A stretch of 64,000 nt of DNA from CBDIBC01 sp965276635 (lineage in GTDB: Bacteria; Actinomycetota; Acidimicrobiia; Acidimicrobiales; Palsa-688). The notes under the pieces were generated by a model. It saw only the letters and a list, made by a program, of their open reading frames with translations. It searched no databases and was not told the DNA's origin. Below, piece after piece: positions 56,289 to 64,000 of this stretch. The translations under genes and the position numbers were made by a program. How positions within the stretch are numbered: the stretch's first letter is position 1; every line of letters starts with the position of its first letter. Location of the stretch: positions 1,922,001 through 1,986,000 of the forward strand of contig CBDIBC010000005.1 of the NCBI GenBank assembly GCA_965276635.1, read 5' to 3'.

Positions 56289-58183
56289 CGACGCCGGGGC
56301 GGTCGCCGACCGATGTCGGACCGAACGGCACCGTGGCGCTCGTGGTGGGCGGCCTGCTCGTCCTGGGTGCCTGGGTGTGGGGCACCGGGCAGATGGCGGG
56401 CTGGGTGCACGACGGCCGGTGGCCTCGGGTCGGTGTGGGCGCCGTTCCTGGCGTGATGGCGCGCATTCCTGGTGCCTGGCCGTCGCTGCGCCAGGCCTGG
56501 CCCGAGCCCACCAGGGACGGGCTCCCCGGCACTGCCGGCATCCTGGCTGTCGCCGCCATCCTGCTCGCAGCGGCCGCCGTTGTGACCTGGGCCGCCTTCG
56601 CCGTCCGCCGCCACGCCGGTGGGTGGCCGATGCCGGGCGCCCGATCCGAGCGGCCAGCGTGGCCCGATCGGCGGAACCGAGCCCACATGGCACGACCCCT
56701 GGCCGCCGACCGGCGATGGTCGTCGAGGGGCGGTGGCTCCCGAGCCGGTGGTTGGGCCGGCCGGCGCGACCTTCGCACGCTCCGTGTCTCGGGCCCCGGG
56801 CCTGGCCGGCTGGTCCTCGGTCGAGCGCGCCGGGCGCTGCTGGCGACCGAGGCCCGTCACTCGGTCCTGGTTCTCGGGCCCACGCAGTCAGGCAAGACGA
56901 CCGGCCTGGCCATCCCCGCCATCCTGGAATGGTCCGGACCGGTGGTGGCCACGTCGGTGAAGGACGACCTGGTGGCTGAGACCCGGCGATGGCGCGCCCG
57001 GCAGGGCCGCTGCTGGGTGTTCGATCCCACCGGTGCCGCGGGGCAGCCGTGCTCGGCCGCCTGGTCCCCGCTGGCCGAGGCCAACTCGTGGAGTGGCGCC
57101 CAACGGATGGCGTCATGGCTCGTCGAGGCCAGCCCGGCCCGTGGCGGCCTCACCGACGGCGCCTTCTGGTTCTCGGCCGCGGCCAAGCTACTCGGGCCGC
57201 TCTTGCTCGCCGCCTGGCGCGCCGGCGGGACCATGTCGGACGTGGTCCGCTGGAACAACCTCGGCGATCTGAGCGAGCCACTCCGGATCCTCGATCGGAC
57301 CGGGGACATCGAGGCGACCGTGGCGCTCGCCGCTTGCGACGGCCGCGACGAGCGGCTGCGGAGCTCGGTCGGCACCACGCTGGAGACGGTGCTGGCCCCG
57401 TTCGAGGACCCGGTGGTGGCTGCCTCCACGTCCCACGCCGAGATCGACCCCGCAGCCCTCCTCGATGCCCACCACAGCCTGTACCTGTGCGGGCCCAGTC
57501 ACGAACAGTTCCGGGTGCAGGGGCTCTTCGCCGCCCTGGTCGGATCGGTGGTCGCCGCCGCCGTCGACCGGGTTCACGCCACCGGACGACCGCTTGACCC
57601 GCCGTTGCTCTTGGTCCTCGACGAGGCGGCCAACATCGCCCCGATACGCGACCTCGACACGCTGGCGTCCACCGCCGCGGGTCTGGGCATCCAGCTGGTC
57701 ACCGTGTGCCAGGACCTGGGGCAGTTGGCGTCGCGCTACGACGGGGACCGAGCCCGGACCATCGCCAACAATCACCGGGCCAAGATCCTCCTGTCGGGCG
57801 TCTCCGACCTGGCCACGCTCGACCTGATCTCGGGCCTGGCCGGCGAGCGGGCCGTGCACGAGGAGACCGTCACGGCCGATCTCCGCGACGGCCGGCGGAC
57901 GCGGAGCTCGGCCGTTGCCTACCGCCGGTTGGCCCCGGCCGACGAGTTGCGCCGGGTCCCGCCGGGCCACGGGATCCTGGTCTACGGCCACCTCCCCGCC
58001 GCCCGGATCCGGCTCCGACCCTGGTTCCGCGACCGACGGCTGCGCGCTCGTGTGGCCGGTCCAGCCAGCACGATCGGTCCAGCGAGCACAGCCGGTCTAT
58101 CCAGCACGGCCGGTCCAGCGAGCACGGCCGGTCTATCCAGCAAGCCGGAGCGTCGGAGTGACGGCGGCCAGCCGGTCAGGTGA
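56285..58183 (+). CDS. VirD4/TraG-like type IV coupling protein
   Basis: A 632-residue coupling ATPase that brings relaxase-DNA to the channel. Two N-terminal membrane segments (VALVVGGLLVLGAWVWG, AVAAILLAAAAVVTWAAFAV) precede the motor: VLVLGPTQSGKTTGLAIPAIL (Walker A), GPVVATSVKDDLVAETRRWR, CWVFDPTG, LLLVLDEAANIAPIRDL (Walker B) and LVTVCQDLGQLASRY. The C-terminus carries Pro-Ala-Ser-Thr repeats encoded by an 18-bp minisatellite. Last gene of the module; its stop overlaps the convergent methyltransferase gene by 8 bases. Confidence 0.92.
   Translation: MTTPGRSPTDVGPNGTVALVVGGLLVLGAWVWGTGQMAGWVHDGRWPRVGVGAVPGVMARIPGAWPSLRQAWPEPTRDGLPGTAGILAVAAILLAAAAVVTWAAFAVRRHAGGWPMPGARSERPAWPDRRNRAHMARPLAADRRWSSRGGGSRAGGWAGRRDLRTLRVSGPGPGRLVLGRARRALLATEARHSVLVLGPTQSGKTTGLAIPAILEWSGPVVATSVKDDLVAETRRWRARQGRCWVFDPTGAAGQPCSAAWSPLAEANSWSGAQRMASWLVEASPARGGLTDGAFWFSAAAKLLGPLLLAAWRAGGTMSDVVRWNNLGDLSEPLRILDRTGDIEATVALAACDGRDERLRSSVGTTLETVLAPFEDPVVAASTSHAEIDPAALLDAHHSLYLCGPSHEQFRVQGLFAALVGSVVAAAVDRVHATGRPLDPPLLLVLDEAANIAPIRDLDTLASTAAGLGIQLVTVCQDLGQLASRYDGDRARTIANNHRAKILLSGVSDLATLDLISGLAGERAVHEETVTADLRDGRRTRSSAVAYRRLAPADELRRVPPGHGILVYGHLPAARIRLRPWFRDRRLRARVAGPASTIGPASTAGLSSTAGPASTAGLSSKPERRSDGGQPVR
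58058..58145 (+). repeat. 18-bp in-frame tandem repeat at the virD4-like 3' end (about 4.9 copies)
   Basis: Units start at 58058, 58076, 58094, 58112 and 58130 (GGTCCAGCnAGCACnnCC or GGTCTATCCAGCACGGCC) and encode GPAST(A/I) and GLSSTA repeats at the coupling protein C-terminus. The unit is a multiple of three. Confidence 0.88.
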
Positions 58184-58982
58184 AGCGGGCGTGAGCGAGG
58201 ATGCGCTTGTAGGTGTAGAAGTACGGCCGCCCCGGGCCCAGAGCGTGGACGAGCCGGGCTCGGTAGCGCTCCAGGTACGACGCGAACAGCTCGGGTCCGA
58301 GGCCGGCCCGGATCGGAGTCAGAAACGTCCCTTTGACCCACTCCACCACCGCATCCGCCGACTCCAGGTGATGGCCGTAGATCTGCAGGCGGACGTGCTG
58401 GCTGGTCGCTCCCAGCTGGTCGAGGACCGTGGCGTAGTCCTCCGGCGCCAGCACGGAGCGGGTGTGGTCGACCGGCGTCCGGCCCAGCGCGCTGATGTAC
58501 GGCTCCTCGGCGGCCACCTGCAGGCCGAGCACATGGGAGGGGTGGTCGAAGTTGGCCGGCACCTGGAATGCCAGCTGGCCGCCCGGCGCCAATGCGGCGA
58601 TCAGACGAGGGAGCAGGGCCCGGTGGTCGGGTACCCATTGCAGCGAGGCGTTGGCGAACACCACGTCGAGGTGGTGCTCGTCCAAGGTGGCGAGGTCGGC
58701 CAGGCGGAACGACAGGCCCGGCGCGCTCACGGTCGCGGCCCGTTCGAGCATGGCCGCCGACGCATCGACCCCGATCGTCTCTGCCGCCCCGCAGCGCGCA
58801 TGCAACTCGGCGGTCAGCGCACCGGTGCCGCAGCCCAGGTCCACCACCCGGCCGCCGGGGCACGGTCCGATCAGCGCCAGCAGGTCATCGAACGGGGCTC
58901 GCCGCTCGGCCGCGAAGCGCACGTACTGGCCCGGATCCCAGGCATCGGTGTTGCAGGCATCGCTGTTGGAAGCATTGGCCAC
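58176..58982 (-). CDS. tam: Trans-aconitate 2-methyltransferase-like SAM methyltransferase
   Basis: Tam methylates trans-aconitate, removing an inhibitor of aconitase. The 268-residue protein has DAWDPGQYVRFAAERRAPFDDLLA, GRVVDLGCGTGALTAEL (SAM loop), TIGVDASAAMLERA, LDVVFANASLQWVPDH, GGQLAFQVPANFDHPSHVL and VVEWVKGTFLTP, all characteristic of Tam. The first few residues (NASNSDACNTDA) are low complexity. The gene converges with the coupling protein, overlapping by 8 bases, and marks the right border of the conjugation module. Confidence 0.9.
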   Translation of the reverse strand: MANASNSDACNTDAWDPGQYVRFAAERRAPFDDLLALIGPCPGGRVVDLGCGTGALTAELHARCGAAETIGVDASAAMLERAATVSAPGLSFRLADLATLDEHHLDVVFANASLQWVPDHRALLPRLIAALAPGGQLAFQVPANFDHPSHVLGLQVAAEEPYISALGRTPVDHTRSVLAPEDYATVLDQLGATSQHVRLQIYGHHLESADAVVEWVKGTFLTPIRAGLGPELFASYLERYRARLVHALGPGRPYFYTYKRILAHARFT

Positions 58983-59000
58983 GCCCGACGCGGCGCGACC

Positions 59001-59528
59001 CTAGGAGTCCTCGGGCGAGGTGTTGCGCCGGCCCACGGTGAGCAGCCCGATGGAGCTGCCCACCCCGAGCAACGACGACAGCAGCGCATAGCGAAGCCCG
59101 CTGCGCGTCCGCCCCCGGAGGCCGTCGATGGAGAACCGGCCCGGGCCCAGCGCGGAGAGTGCCGCGCAGACCGCGCCGACCAGACCGACGTACTCCCATC
59201 CGCCCTTGAAGATGAAGAAGCCCTTGCCCTTGTGGTCCGTGGCGGCGGCCGAGGTCATCACGCCGATCACCCCGGCGGTGGCCAGCGGGTTCAGGGCGCC
59301 GACGGTGATGAGCGCCCCGGTGCTGATCTCGGTGGCTGCCGCCACGCGGGCGTGCACCGCCGCCGGCTGCAGGCCGAGGGAGTCGAAGTACTTGGTCGTG
59401 CCCTCCAGGCCTCCCGGGCCCTTCACCTTGTTGGTGCCGTGGATCACCATCATGGGACCGATCGTCAGGCGCAGGAGCAGGGCCGGGACGTCGATGGCCG
59501 ATTTCGTCTTGGCGGACTTGTTTCCCAT
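59001..59528 (-). CDS. DoxX-family membrane protein
   Basis: A 175-residue protein with four hydrophobic segments: ALLLRLTIGPMMVIHGTNKV, ALITVGALNPLATAGVIGVM, VGLVGAVCAALSAL, LSSLLGVGSSIGLLTVG. The first helix and the GTNKVKG stretch resemble DoxX/DoxD-like proteins linked to redox homeostasis in mycobacteria. The ATG at 59528 is divergent from murT, 66 bases away. Confidence 0.85.
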   Translation of the reverse strand: MGNKSAKTKSAIDVPALLLRLTIGPMMVIHGTNKVKGPGGLEGTTKYFDSLGLQPAAVHARVAAATEISTGALITVGALNPLATAGVIGVMTSAAATDHKGKGFFIFKGGWEYVGLVGAVCAALSALGPGRFSIDGLRGRTRSGLRYALLSSLLGVGSSIGLLTVGRRNTSPEDS

Positions 59529-59594
59529 GGCGGTTCGCTCCTCGGGACGGGACGGGCTGCTCGCTACCGTAGCGGCCCGCGTCCGGGGGTCGAA

Positions 59595-60932
59595 ATGGGG
59601 ACGGGATCGGGGCGGGCCCACCCACGGGGTCGCCTCCGCCCTCGGGTAGCCTTCGGCATCCTCGGCACCCACCCCTCTGGCGCGGGCGAACGCCTCGCTC
59701 GCCTGCCGATCCGTACCCGCTTCGCCGCCGGCGCCGGCACGGCGGTCGCCGGCCTCTCCCGCCATCTCGGGCGGGGCGGGGGATCGGTCGTCGGCGGGCG
59801 GGTGACGCTCGGCCTCGACCCCGCCGCCCTCCGCCATCTGGCCCGGGGCCACCGGATCGGCCTGGTGTCGGGCACCAACGGGAAGACCACCACCACCAGC
59901 CTGTTGCGCGCTGCGCTCGCCACCACCGGCCCGGTCGTCACCAACGTCCTCGGGGCGAACCTGCCCCCCGGTCTGGCTGCCGCCCTCGCCGGCGCCCCGG
60001 TCGGAGTGCCCGCCGCGCTCGAGGTCGACGAGGCTTGGCTCGGGCGGGTGGTCACGGCCACCGCGCCGGAGGTGTGCGTGCTGCTGAATCTCAGCCGCGA
60101 CCAGCTGGACCGCAACAACGAGGTTCGCCACCTGGCCGCCTCCTGGCGCCAGACCTTCGACGGTCGCGCCGACACCACGGTGGTGGCCAACGCCGACGAC
60201 CCCCTGGTGGCCTGGGCCGCCGGCGCAGCGGCGCGTGTGGTCTGGGTGGGCGCCGGTCAGCCGTGGACCGCCGACGCCACGGGCTGCCCGCACTGCGGGC
60301 TGCGCATCGTCTGGGACGAGGCGGGGGTGTGGTCGTGCTCGTCCTGCGACCTGCGCCGTCCCGACCTCGATATCCGGCTGGTCGACGGGGCCATCGTCGA
60401 CGCCGCCGGCACCCGCTCGCCGCTCCACCTCGCCCTGCCCGGCCGCTGCAACCAGGCCAACGCCGCCCTCGCCCTCTCGGCCGCCGTCCGCCTCGGCGCC
60501 GAGCCCGGCCCGGCGTTGGCCGCCATGGCCGCCACCGAGGAGGTGGTCGGTCGCTATCGGACGGTGCGCGCTGGCGCGAAGCAGGCCCGGCTGTTGCTGG
60601 CCAAGAACCCGGCTGGCTGGCTCGAGGTCTTCGACGTCCTCTACCCGGCGCCGTCGCCGGTGGTCATCGCCATCAACGCCCGCATCGCCGACGGTCGTGA
60701 CCCGTCGTGGCTGTGGGACGTGCCCTTCGAGCAGCTCCGGGGTCGGCGGGTGGTGGCGACGGGCGAGCGCAGCCGCGACCTCGCCGTGCGCCTGCACTAC
60801 GCCGAGGTCGACCACGTGCGGGAACCGGACATGGTGGCGGCGGTGGCCCGGGCCGAGGGGCCGCGGGTCGACGTGGTGGCCAACTACACGTCCTTCCAGG
60901 TCCTGCGCGCCCGCCTGGGGACCGCGTCGTGA
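59595..60932 (+). CDS. murT: Lipid II isoglutaminyl synthase, MurT subunit
   Basis: MurT with GatD amidates the D-Glu of lipid II to D-isoglutamine. The 445-residue Mur-ligase-like protein has GRGGGSVVGGRVTLGLDP, the ATP loop LVSGTNGKTTTTSLLRAAL, LLNLSRDQLDRNNEV, a zinc-ribbon (CPHCG then CSSCD), PGRCNQANAALALSAAV and the C-terminal VVANYTSFQVLRA. There is no near-canonical start at the usual N-terminus; ATG 59595 is the first suitable codon and adds about 20 Arg/Gly-rich residues. gatD follows after 37 bases. Confidence 0.95.
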   Translation: MGTGSGRAHPRGRLRPRVAFGILGTHPSGAGERLARLPIRTRFAAGAGTAVAGLSRHLGRGGGSVVGGRVTLGLDPAALRHLARGHRIGLVSGTNGKTTTTSLLRAALATTGPVVTNVLGANLPPGLAAALAGAPVGVPAALEVDEAWLGRVVTATAPEVCVLLNLSRDQLDRNNEVRHLAASWRQTFDGRADTTVVANADDPLVAWAAGAAARVVWVGAGQPWTADATGCPHCGLRIVWDEAGVWSCSSCDLRRPDLDIRLVDGAIVDAAGTRSPLHLALPGRCNQANAALALSAAVRLGAEPGPALAAMAATEEVVGRYRTVRAGAKQARLLLAKNPAGWLEVFDVLYPAPSPVVIAINARIADGRDPSWLWDVPFEQLRGRRVVATGERSRDLAVRLHYAEVDHVREPDMVAAVARAEGPRVDVVANYTSFQVLRARLGTAS

Positions 60933-60969
60933 CGGCCGCCGGATCCGGGCAACGACGGCCGGTTCGGCG

Positions 60970-61776
60970 GTGAGTCCGGCCTCGACCGTCACCGTCGTGT
61001 GCCTGTACCCCGACCTCCTCGGCACCTACGGCGACTCCGGCAATGCCACCGTCCTGGCCCAGCGCCTGCGCTGGCGAGGCCAGCCGGCCGAGGTGCGCAC
61101 CGTGCTCTCCGGGGACCCGGTCCCCGCCACCGCCGAGCTGTACGTGGTCGGGGGTGGCGAGGACGTCCCCCAGGCCTTGGCGGCCCGCCAGCTCGGCACC
61201 AACGGGCCGCTGCACCATGCCGTCCGCCACGGCGCCGCCGTCCTCGCCGTGTGCGCCGGCCTGCAGATCCTCGGCACCACCTTCGTCGGACCCGACGGCA
61301 TCGAGGCGGGCGGGTTGGGCCTCGTCGACTGTCGCTCGGTTCGCGGCCCCGCGGGGCGGGCCGTCGGCGAGCTGGTCGTCGATCCCGACCCCAGCCTCGG
61401 GCTGCCTGCCCTCACCGGCTACGAGAACCACGGGGCGCTGACCACCGTCGTCGCCCCCGACCGCCCGGCCGGGACCGTCCGCAGCGGGGTCGGCAACGGC
61501 GACGGCACCGACGGCGTTATCGCCTCCGGGATCTTCGGCACCTACCTGCACGGGCCAGTCCTGGCCAGGAACCCGGCGCTGGCCGACCTGCTCCTGACCT
61601 GGGTGGTCGGCGATCTGGATCCCCTCGACGATCGCGAGAGCGAGGGGCTGCGCGCCGAGCGGCTCGGCGTGGCTGCCTCGCAGGCGTCGCGCTCGGGCGG
61701 CGGCGGTCTGAGGGGGCGGGCCGGGCGCATCCTGCGCCCGGCCCCACGCGCCCGTCCGGTCGACGCCGCGACGTGA
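60970..61776 (+). CDS. gatD: Lipid II isoglutaminyl synthase, GatD glutaminase subunit
   Basis: GatD releases ammonia from glutamine for MurT. From GTG 60970 the 268-residue protein shows VCLYPDLLGTYGDSGNATVLAQR, LYVVGGGEDVPQ, VLAVCAGLQILG with the nucleophile Cys95, TGYENHGALT, and GTYLHGPVLARNP with the catalytic His, as in CobB/CobQ-like glutamine amidotransferases. A C-terminal basic tail is extra. Its stop overlaps the pncB start (GTGA). Confidence 0.94.
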   Translation: MSPASTVTVVCLYPDLLGTYGDSGNATVLAQRLRWRGQPAEVRTVLSGDPVPATAELYVVGGGEDVPQALAARQLGTNGPLHHAVRHGAAVLAVCAGLQILGTTFVGPDGIEAGGLGLVDCRSVRGPAGRAVGELVVDPDPSLGLPALTGYENHGALTTVVAPDRPAGTVRSGVGNGDGTDGVIASGIFGTYLHGPVLARNPALADLLLTWVVGDLDPLDDRESEGLRAERLGVAASQASRSGGGGLRGRAGRILRPAPRARPVDAAT

Positions 61777-63134
61777 CCGATCCCGGGGCGCGCCTGTCTG
61801 CCGTCCTGTCCACTGCGCTGTGCACGGACCGCTACGAGCTGACCATGCTCGATGCCGCGGTGGCCTCGGGCCGGGCCGACGTGCCGGCCACCTTCGAGGT
61901 GTTCGCCCGCCGGCTGCCCGAGGGGCGCACCCACGGCGTCTTCGCCGGCGTGGGCCGCCTGCTCGACGCCCTCGACCGGTTCCGCTTCGGCCCCGACCAG
62001 CTGGCGTGGCTGGTCGACGAAGGCGTGATCGGCCCGCACACGGCGGCGTGGCTGCGCGACCACCCCTTCGCCCACGACATCTGGGCGTACCCGGAGGGGG
62101 AGCTGTACACCGCGGGGTCGCCGGTGCTGACCGTCGAGGCCTCCTTCGGTGCGGCCGTCGTGCTGGAGACATTGGTGCTGTCGGTGCTGAACCACGACTC
62201 GGCGGTCGCCGCCGCGGCCGAGCTGCTCGTGCACGCGGCCGGCGACCGTCCCCTGATCGAGATGGGCAGCCGCCGCACCGACATGGAGGCGGCCATCGGC
62301 GCCGCCCGGGCCGCCTACCTGGCCGGCTTCGCCACCACGTCGAACCTGGAGGCAGGCCGCCGCTACGGGGTGCCCACGGCCGGGACCTCCGCCCACGCCT
62401 TCATGCTGCTCTACCCGACCGAGGCGGAGGCGTTCGCCGCCCAGGTGGCGTCGCTCGGGGTGGGCACCACGCTCCTGGTGGACACCTTCGACACCGAACG
62501 GGGCATCCGCACCGCCGTGGAGGTGGTCGGTCCCGGGCTCGGCGCCATCCGCATCGACTCGGGCGACCTGGCCGTCGAAGCCCGGCGCGCCCGCCGCCTG
62601 CTCGACGACCTCGGTGCCACCAGCACCCGCATCGTCGTCACCGGCGACCTCGACGCCGCTGCCATCCGTGCCCTGCGCGACGCGCCCGTCGACGGCTACG
62701 GGGTGGGGACGAGCCTGGTCACCGGCCTCGGCGCAGCGACGGCCGGGTTCGTCTACAAGCTGGTCGCCGTCGGCAGCCTGGCCGGCGACGGCCCGACCGA
62801 CGAGGCCGCCTCGGCGGTCGGTGGCCAGCACGCGGTGGCGAAGCACTCCCCGGGCAAGGTCAGCGTGGGCGGGCGCAAGTGGGCCTGGCGAGCCCGCCTC
62901 GAAGACATGCCGCTCGGCGAGGACGGGGCGCTGGCTGACGTGGTGGCCACCGCGCCCGAGCCGGCCCCCGCCGGCGGGCGGCCGCTGCTCCACCCCCTCG
63001 TGGAGCGGGGTCGCATCCTGGCCCAGCCGTCGATGGACGCCTTGCGCCGGGCCCACCGCTCGGCCAGCCGGGAGCTGGCGGAGGGAGCGCCCCTCGTCCT
63101 GGCGCGCCTGCCAATTGCCCACGACCAGGCGTAG
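61773..63134 (+). CDS. pncB: Nicotinate phosphoribosyltransferase
   Basis: PncB joins nicotinate and PRPP in NAD salvage. From GTG 61773 it has 453 residues: LCTDRYELTMLDAAVASGRAD, FEVFARRLPEGR, LIEMGSRRTDMEAAIGAARAAYLAG, TSNLEAGRRYGVPTAGTSAHAFML, LLVDTFDTERGI, IRIDSGDLAVEARRARRLLD, VDGYGVGTSLVTG and FVYKLVAV. It overlaps gatD by 4 bases, so it is co-translated with the murT-gatD pair, though its chemistry is unrelated. Confidence 0.95.
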   Translation: MTDPGARLSAVLSTALCTDRYELTMLDAAVASGRADVPATFEVFARRLPEGRTHGVFAGVGRLLDALDRFRFGPDQLAWLVDEGVIGPHTAAWLRDHPFAHDIWAYPEGELYTAGSPVLTVEASFGAAVVLETLVLSVLNHDSAVAAAAELLVHAAGDRPLIEMGSRRTDMEAAIGAARAAYLAGFATTSNLEAGRRYGVPTAGTSAHAFMLLYPTEAEAFAAQVASLGVGTTLLVDTFDTERGIRTAVEVVGPGLGAIRIDSGDLAVEARRARRLLDDLGATSTRIVVTGDLDAAAIRALRDAPVDGYGVGTSLVTGLGAATAGFVYKLVAVGSLAGDGPTDEAASAVGGQHAVAKHSPGKVSVGGRKWAWRARLEDMPLGEDGALADVVATAPEPAPAGGRPLLHPLVERGRILAQPSMDALRRAHRSASRELAEGAPLVLARLPIAHDQA

Positions 63135-63143
63135 GCTGGCAGT

Positions 63144-64000
63144 ATGTCGTTGCGCTCTTCCCGTCGAATCCGTCTCGTGGCACCGGTCGCCGTCGCCGGT
63201 GTCATCGGTCTCGGCGCCTGGCTGCCGACCGTCACCGCCAGCGCCTCCACCCCGGATCTGCCCACCCTGACCCCCGCCCAGCTCATCGCCAAGGTGGCGT
63301 CTGCCCACGTCCCCGGCCTGTCCGGCACCGTGCGGTGGAGCGCGAACCTGGGCCTGCCCGACATCAGCTCCCTCACCTCTGGCCAGGGATCGAGCGGCAG
63401 CAGCTTCACGCCCACCAGCCTGTTGTCCGGTACCCACACCATCAAGGTCTGGGATGCCGGCGCCGACCAGCAGCGCCTGGCCGTGCCCACGAGCATGGCC
63501 GAGGTCGACTTCGTCAGGAACGGGCAGCAGGCCTGGTACTACGACAGCTCCACCGACGCGGTCACCCATCTGGTAGCGGCGCCGGGCTCCTCGACGCCGG
63601 AGGCGTCCCACCCCGACGCCCACGCCAACGATCCGGCGCTCACCCCCGACCAGCTGGCCCAGAAGCTGCTCGCCCACCTCACGCCGTCCACCGCGGTCAG
63701 CGTCACCTCCCCGGTCTACGTGGCCAACGGCCACTCCGCGTACCAGCTGGTGCTCAGCCCGGCCGCCGGCACCGCCGGCGCCGGCGCATCGACGGTCAGC
63801 CAGATCACCATGGCGGTCGACGCCACCACCGGCGTCCCCCTCCAGATCTCTGTCGACGCCAAGGGCCAGTCGGCACCCGCCCTGCAGGTCGGGTTCGACT
63901 CGGTGAGCTTCACGACGCCGAGCGCCAGCGAGTTCACGGCCCCGACCGGGTCGTCGGAGACGACCAAGACCGTCGGCGGCCAGGGCGGCGCCCACCACAG
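63144..64000 (+). CDS. Secreted LolA/DUF2092-like protein (3' truncated by window edge)
   Basis: The frame from ATG 63144 stays open to the right edge (285 codons seen). The N-terminus MSLRSSRRIRLVAPVAVAG continues into a hydrophobic signal ending near TASAS. The body has LTPAQLIAKVASAHVPGLSG, VRWSANLGLP, GTHTIKVWDAGADQQRLAVP, FVRNGQQAWYYDSSTDAV and AVDATTGVPLQISVDAKGQ. This resembles LolA-fold/DUF2092 lipoprotein-carrier-like proteins of actinobacteria. It lies 9 bases after pncB. Confidence 0.75.
   Translation, partial: MSLRSSRRIRLVAPVAVAGVIGLGAWLPTVTASASTPDLPTLTPAQLIAKVASAHVPGLSGTVRWSANLGLPDISSLTSGQGSSGSSFTPTSLLSGTHTIKVWDAGADQQRLAVPTSMAEVDFVRNGQQAWYYDSSTDAVTHLVAAPGSSTPEASHPDAHANDPALTPDQLAQKLLAHLTPSTAVSVTSPVYVANGHSAYQLVLSPAAGTAGAGASTVSQITMAVDATTGVPLQISVDAKGQSAPALQVGFDSVSFTTPSASEFTAPTGSSETTKTVGGQGGAHH

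Overview
The window is 64 kb of very GC-rich, gene-dense chromosome, with codons strongly G/C-ending in nearly every gene. The gene set points to an Actinomycetota bacterium, probably outside the classical mycobacteria and streptomycetes; an Acidimicrobiia-like lineage is my guess. Pointers are GpgS, a CysO-type sulfur carrier, the Lhr-Nei2 repair pair, HelD, MurT/GatD, an SCO6880-type conjugation protein, and the coproporphyrin-dependent haem enzymes CgoX and ChdC. No rRNA, tRNA, CRISPR array or insertion sequence was recognised.

Layout. 1-5.2 kb: 5'-truncated glycerate kinase convergent with gpgS, then thrC, a cysO-like gene and groEL behind a perfect CIRCE operator. 5.2-16 kb: orphan AbiEi-DUF559 protein, secreted HNH-like lipoprotein, chdC, an alaX-larE-lmeA run, DUF427 and small proteins, CoA-disulfide-reductase-like flavoprotein, Nudix, PAC2. 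16-22 kb: lhr-nei-GNAT. 22-28 kb: a PadR-chorismate mutase fusion, PAP2 protein, WYL regulator divergent from an MFS exporter, citrate synthase. 28-42 kb: tesB, gtrA, envelope glycosyltransferases and methyltransferases, an ACT-hemE-cgoX operon, HelD, pyrE. 42-48.7 kb: WhiG/FliA-type sigma factor divergent from a LuxR regulator and a possible FlgN-like protein, pdxH, rhodanese, group 2 sigma-70, YjbQ, lipoprotein, LPG-synthase-like membrane protein. 48.7-58.2 kb: a compact conjugation module with a MobF relaxase on the minus strand divergent from pilin-like, VirB6-like, SCO6880-like, VirB4 and VirD4 genes that overlap by 1-4 bases. 58.2-64 kb: trans-aconitate methyltransferase-like gene, DoxX, murT-gatD-pncB, and a truncated secreted LolA-like gene.

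Recurrent themes. Tandem minisatellites are abundant. Those inside genes have units divisible by three (30, 6, 21, 18, 27, 18 bp), while nearly all intergenic ones do not (16, 17, 14, 16, 17, 4 bp). Several palindromic elements lie at gene ends, and one roughly 44-bp palindromic repeat occurs at two intergenic sites 43.6 kb apart, one of them beside the conjugation module. The most unusual single gene is the PadR-type repressor fused to an AroQ chorismate mutase that keeps its catalytic residues. The conjugation module has no visible integrase, and its relaxase has a decayed helicase domain. All identifications come from reading motifs and family knowledge; no database search was run.
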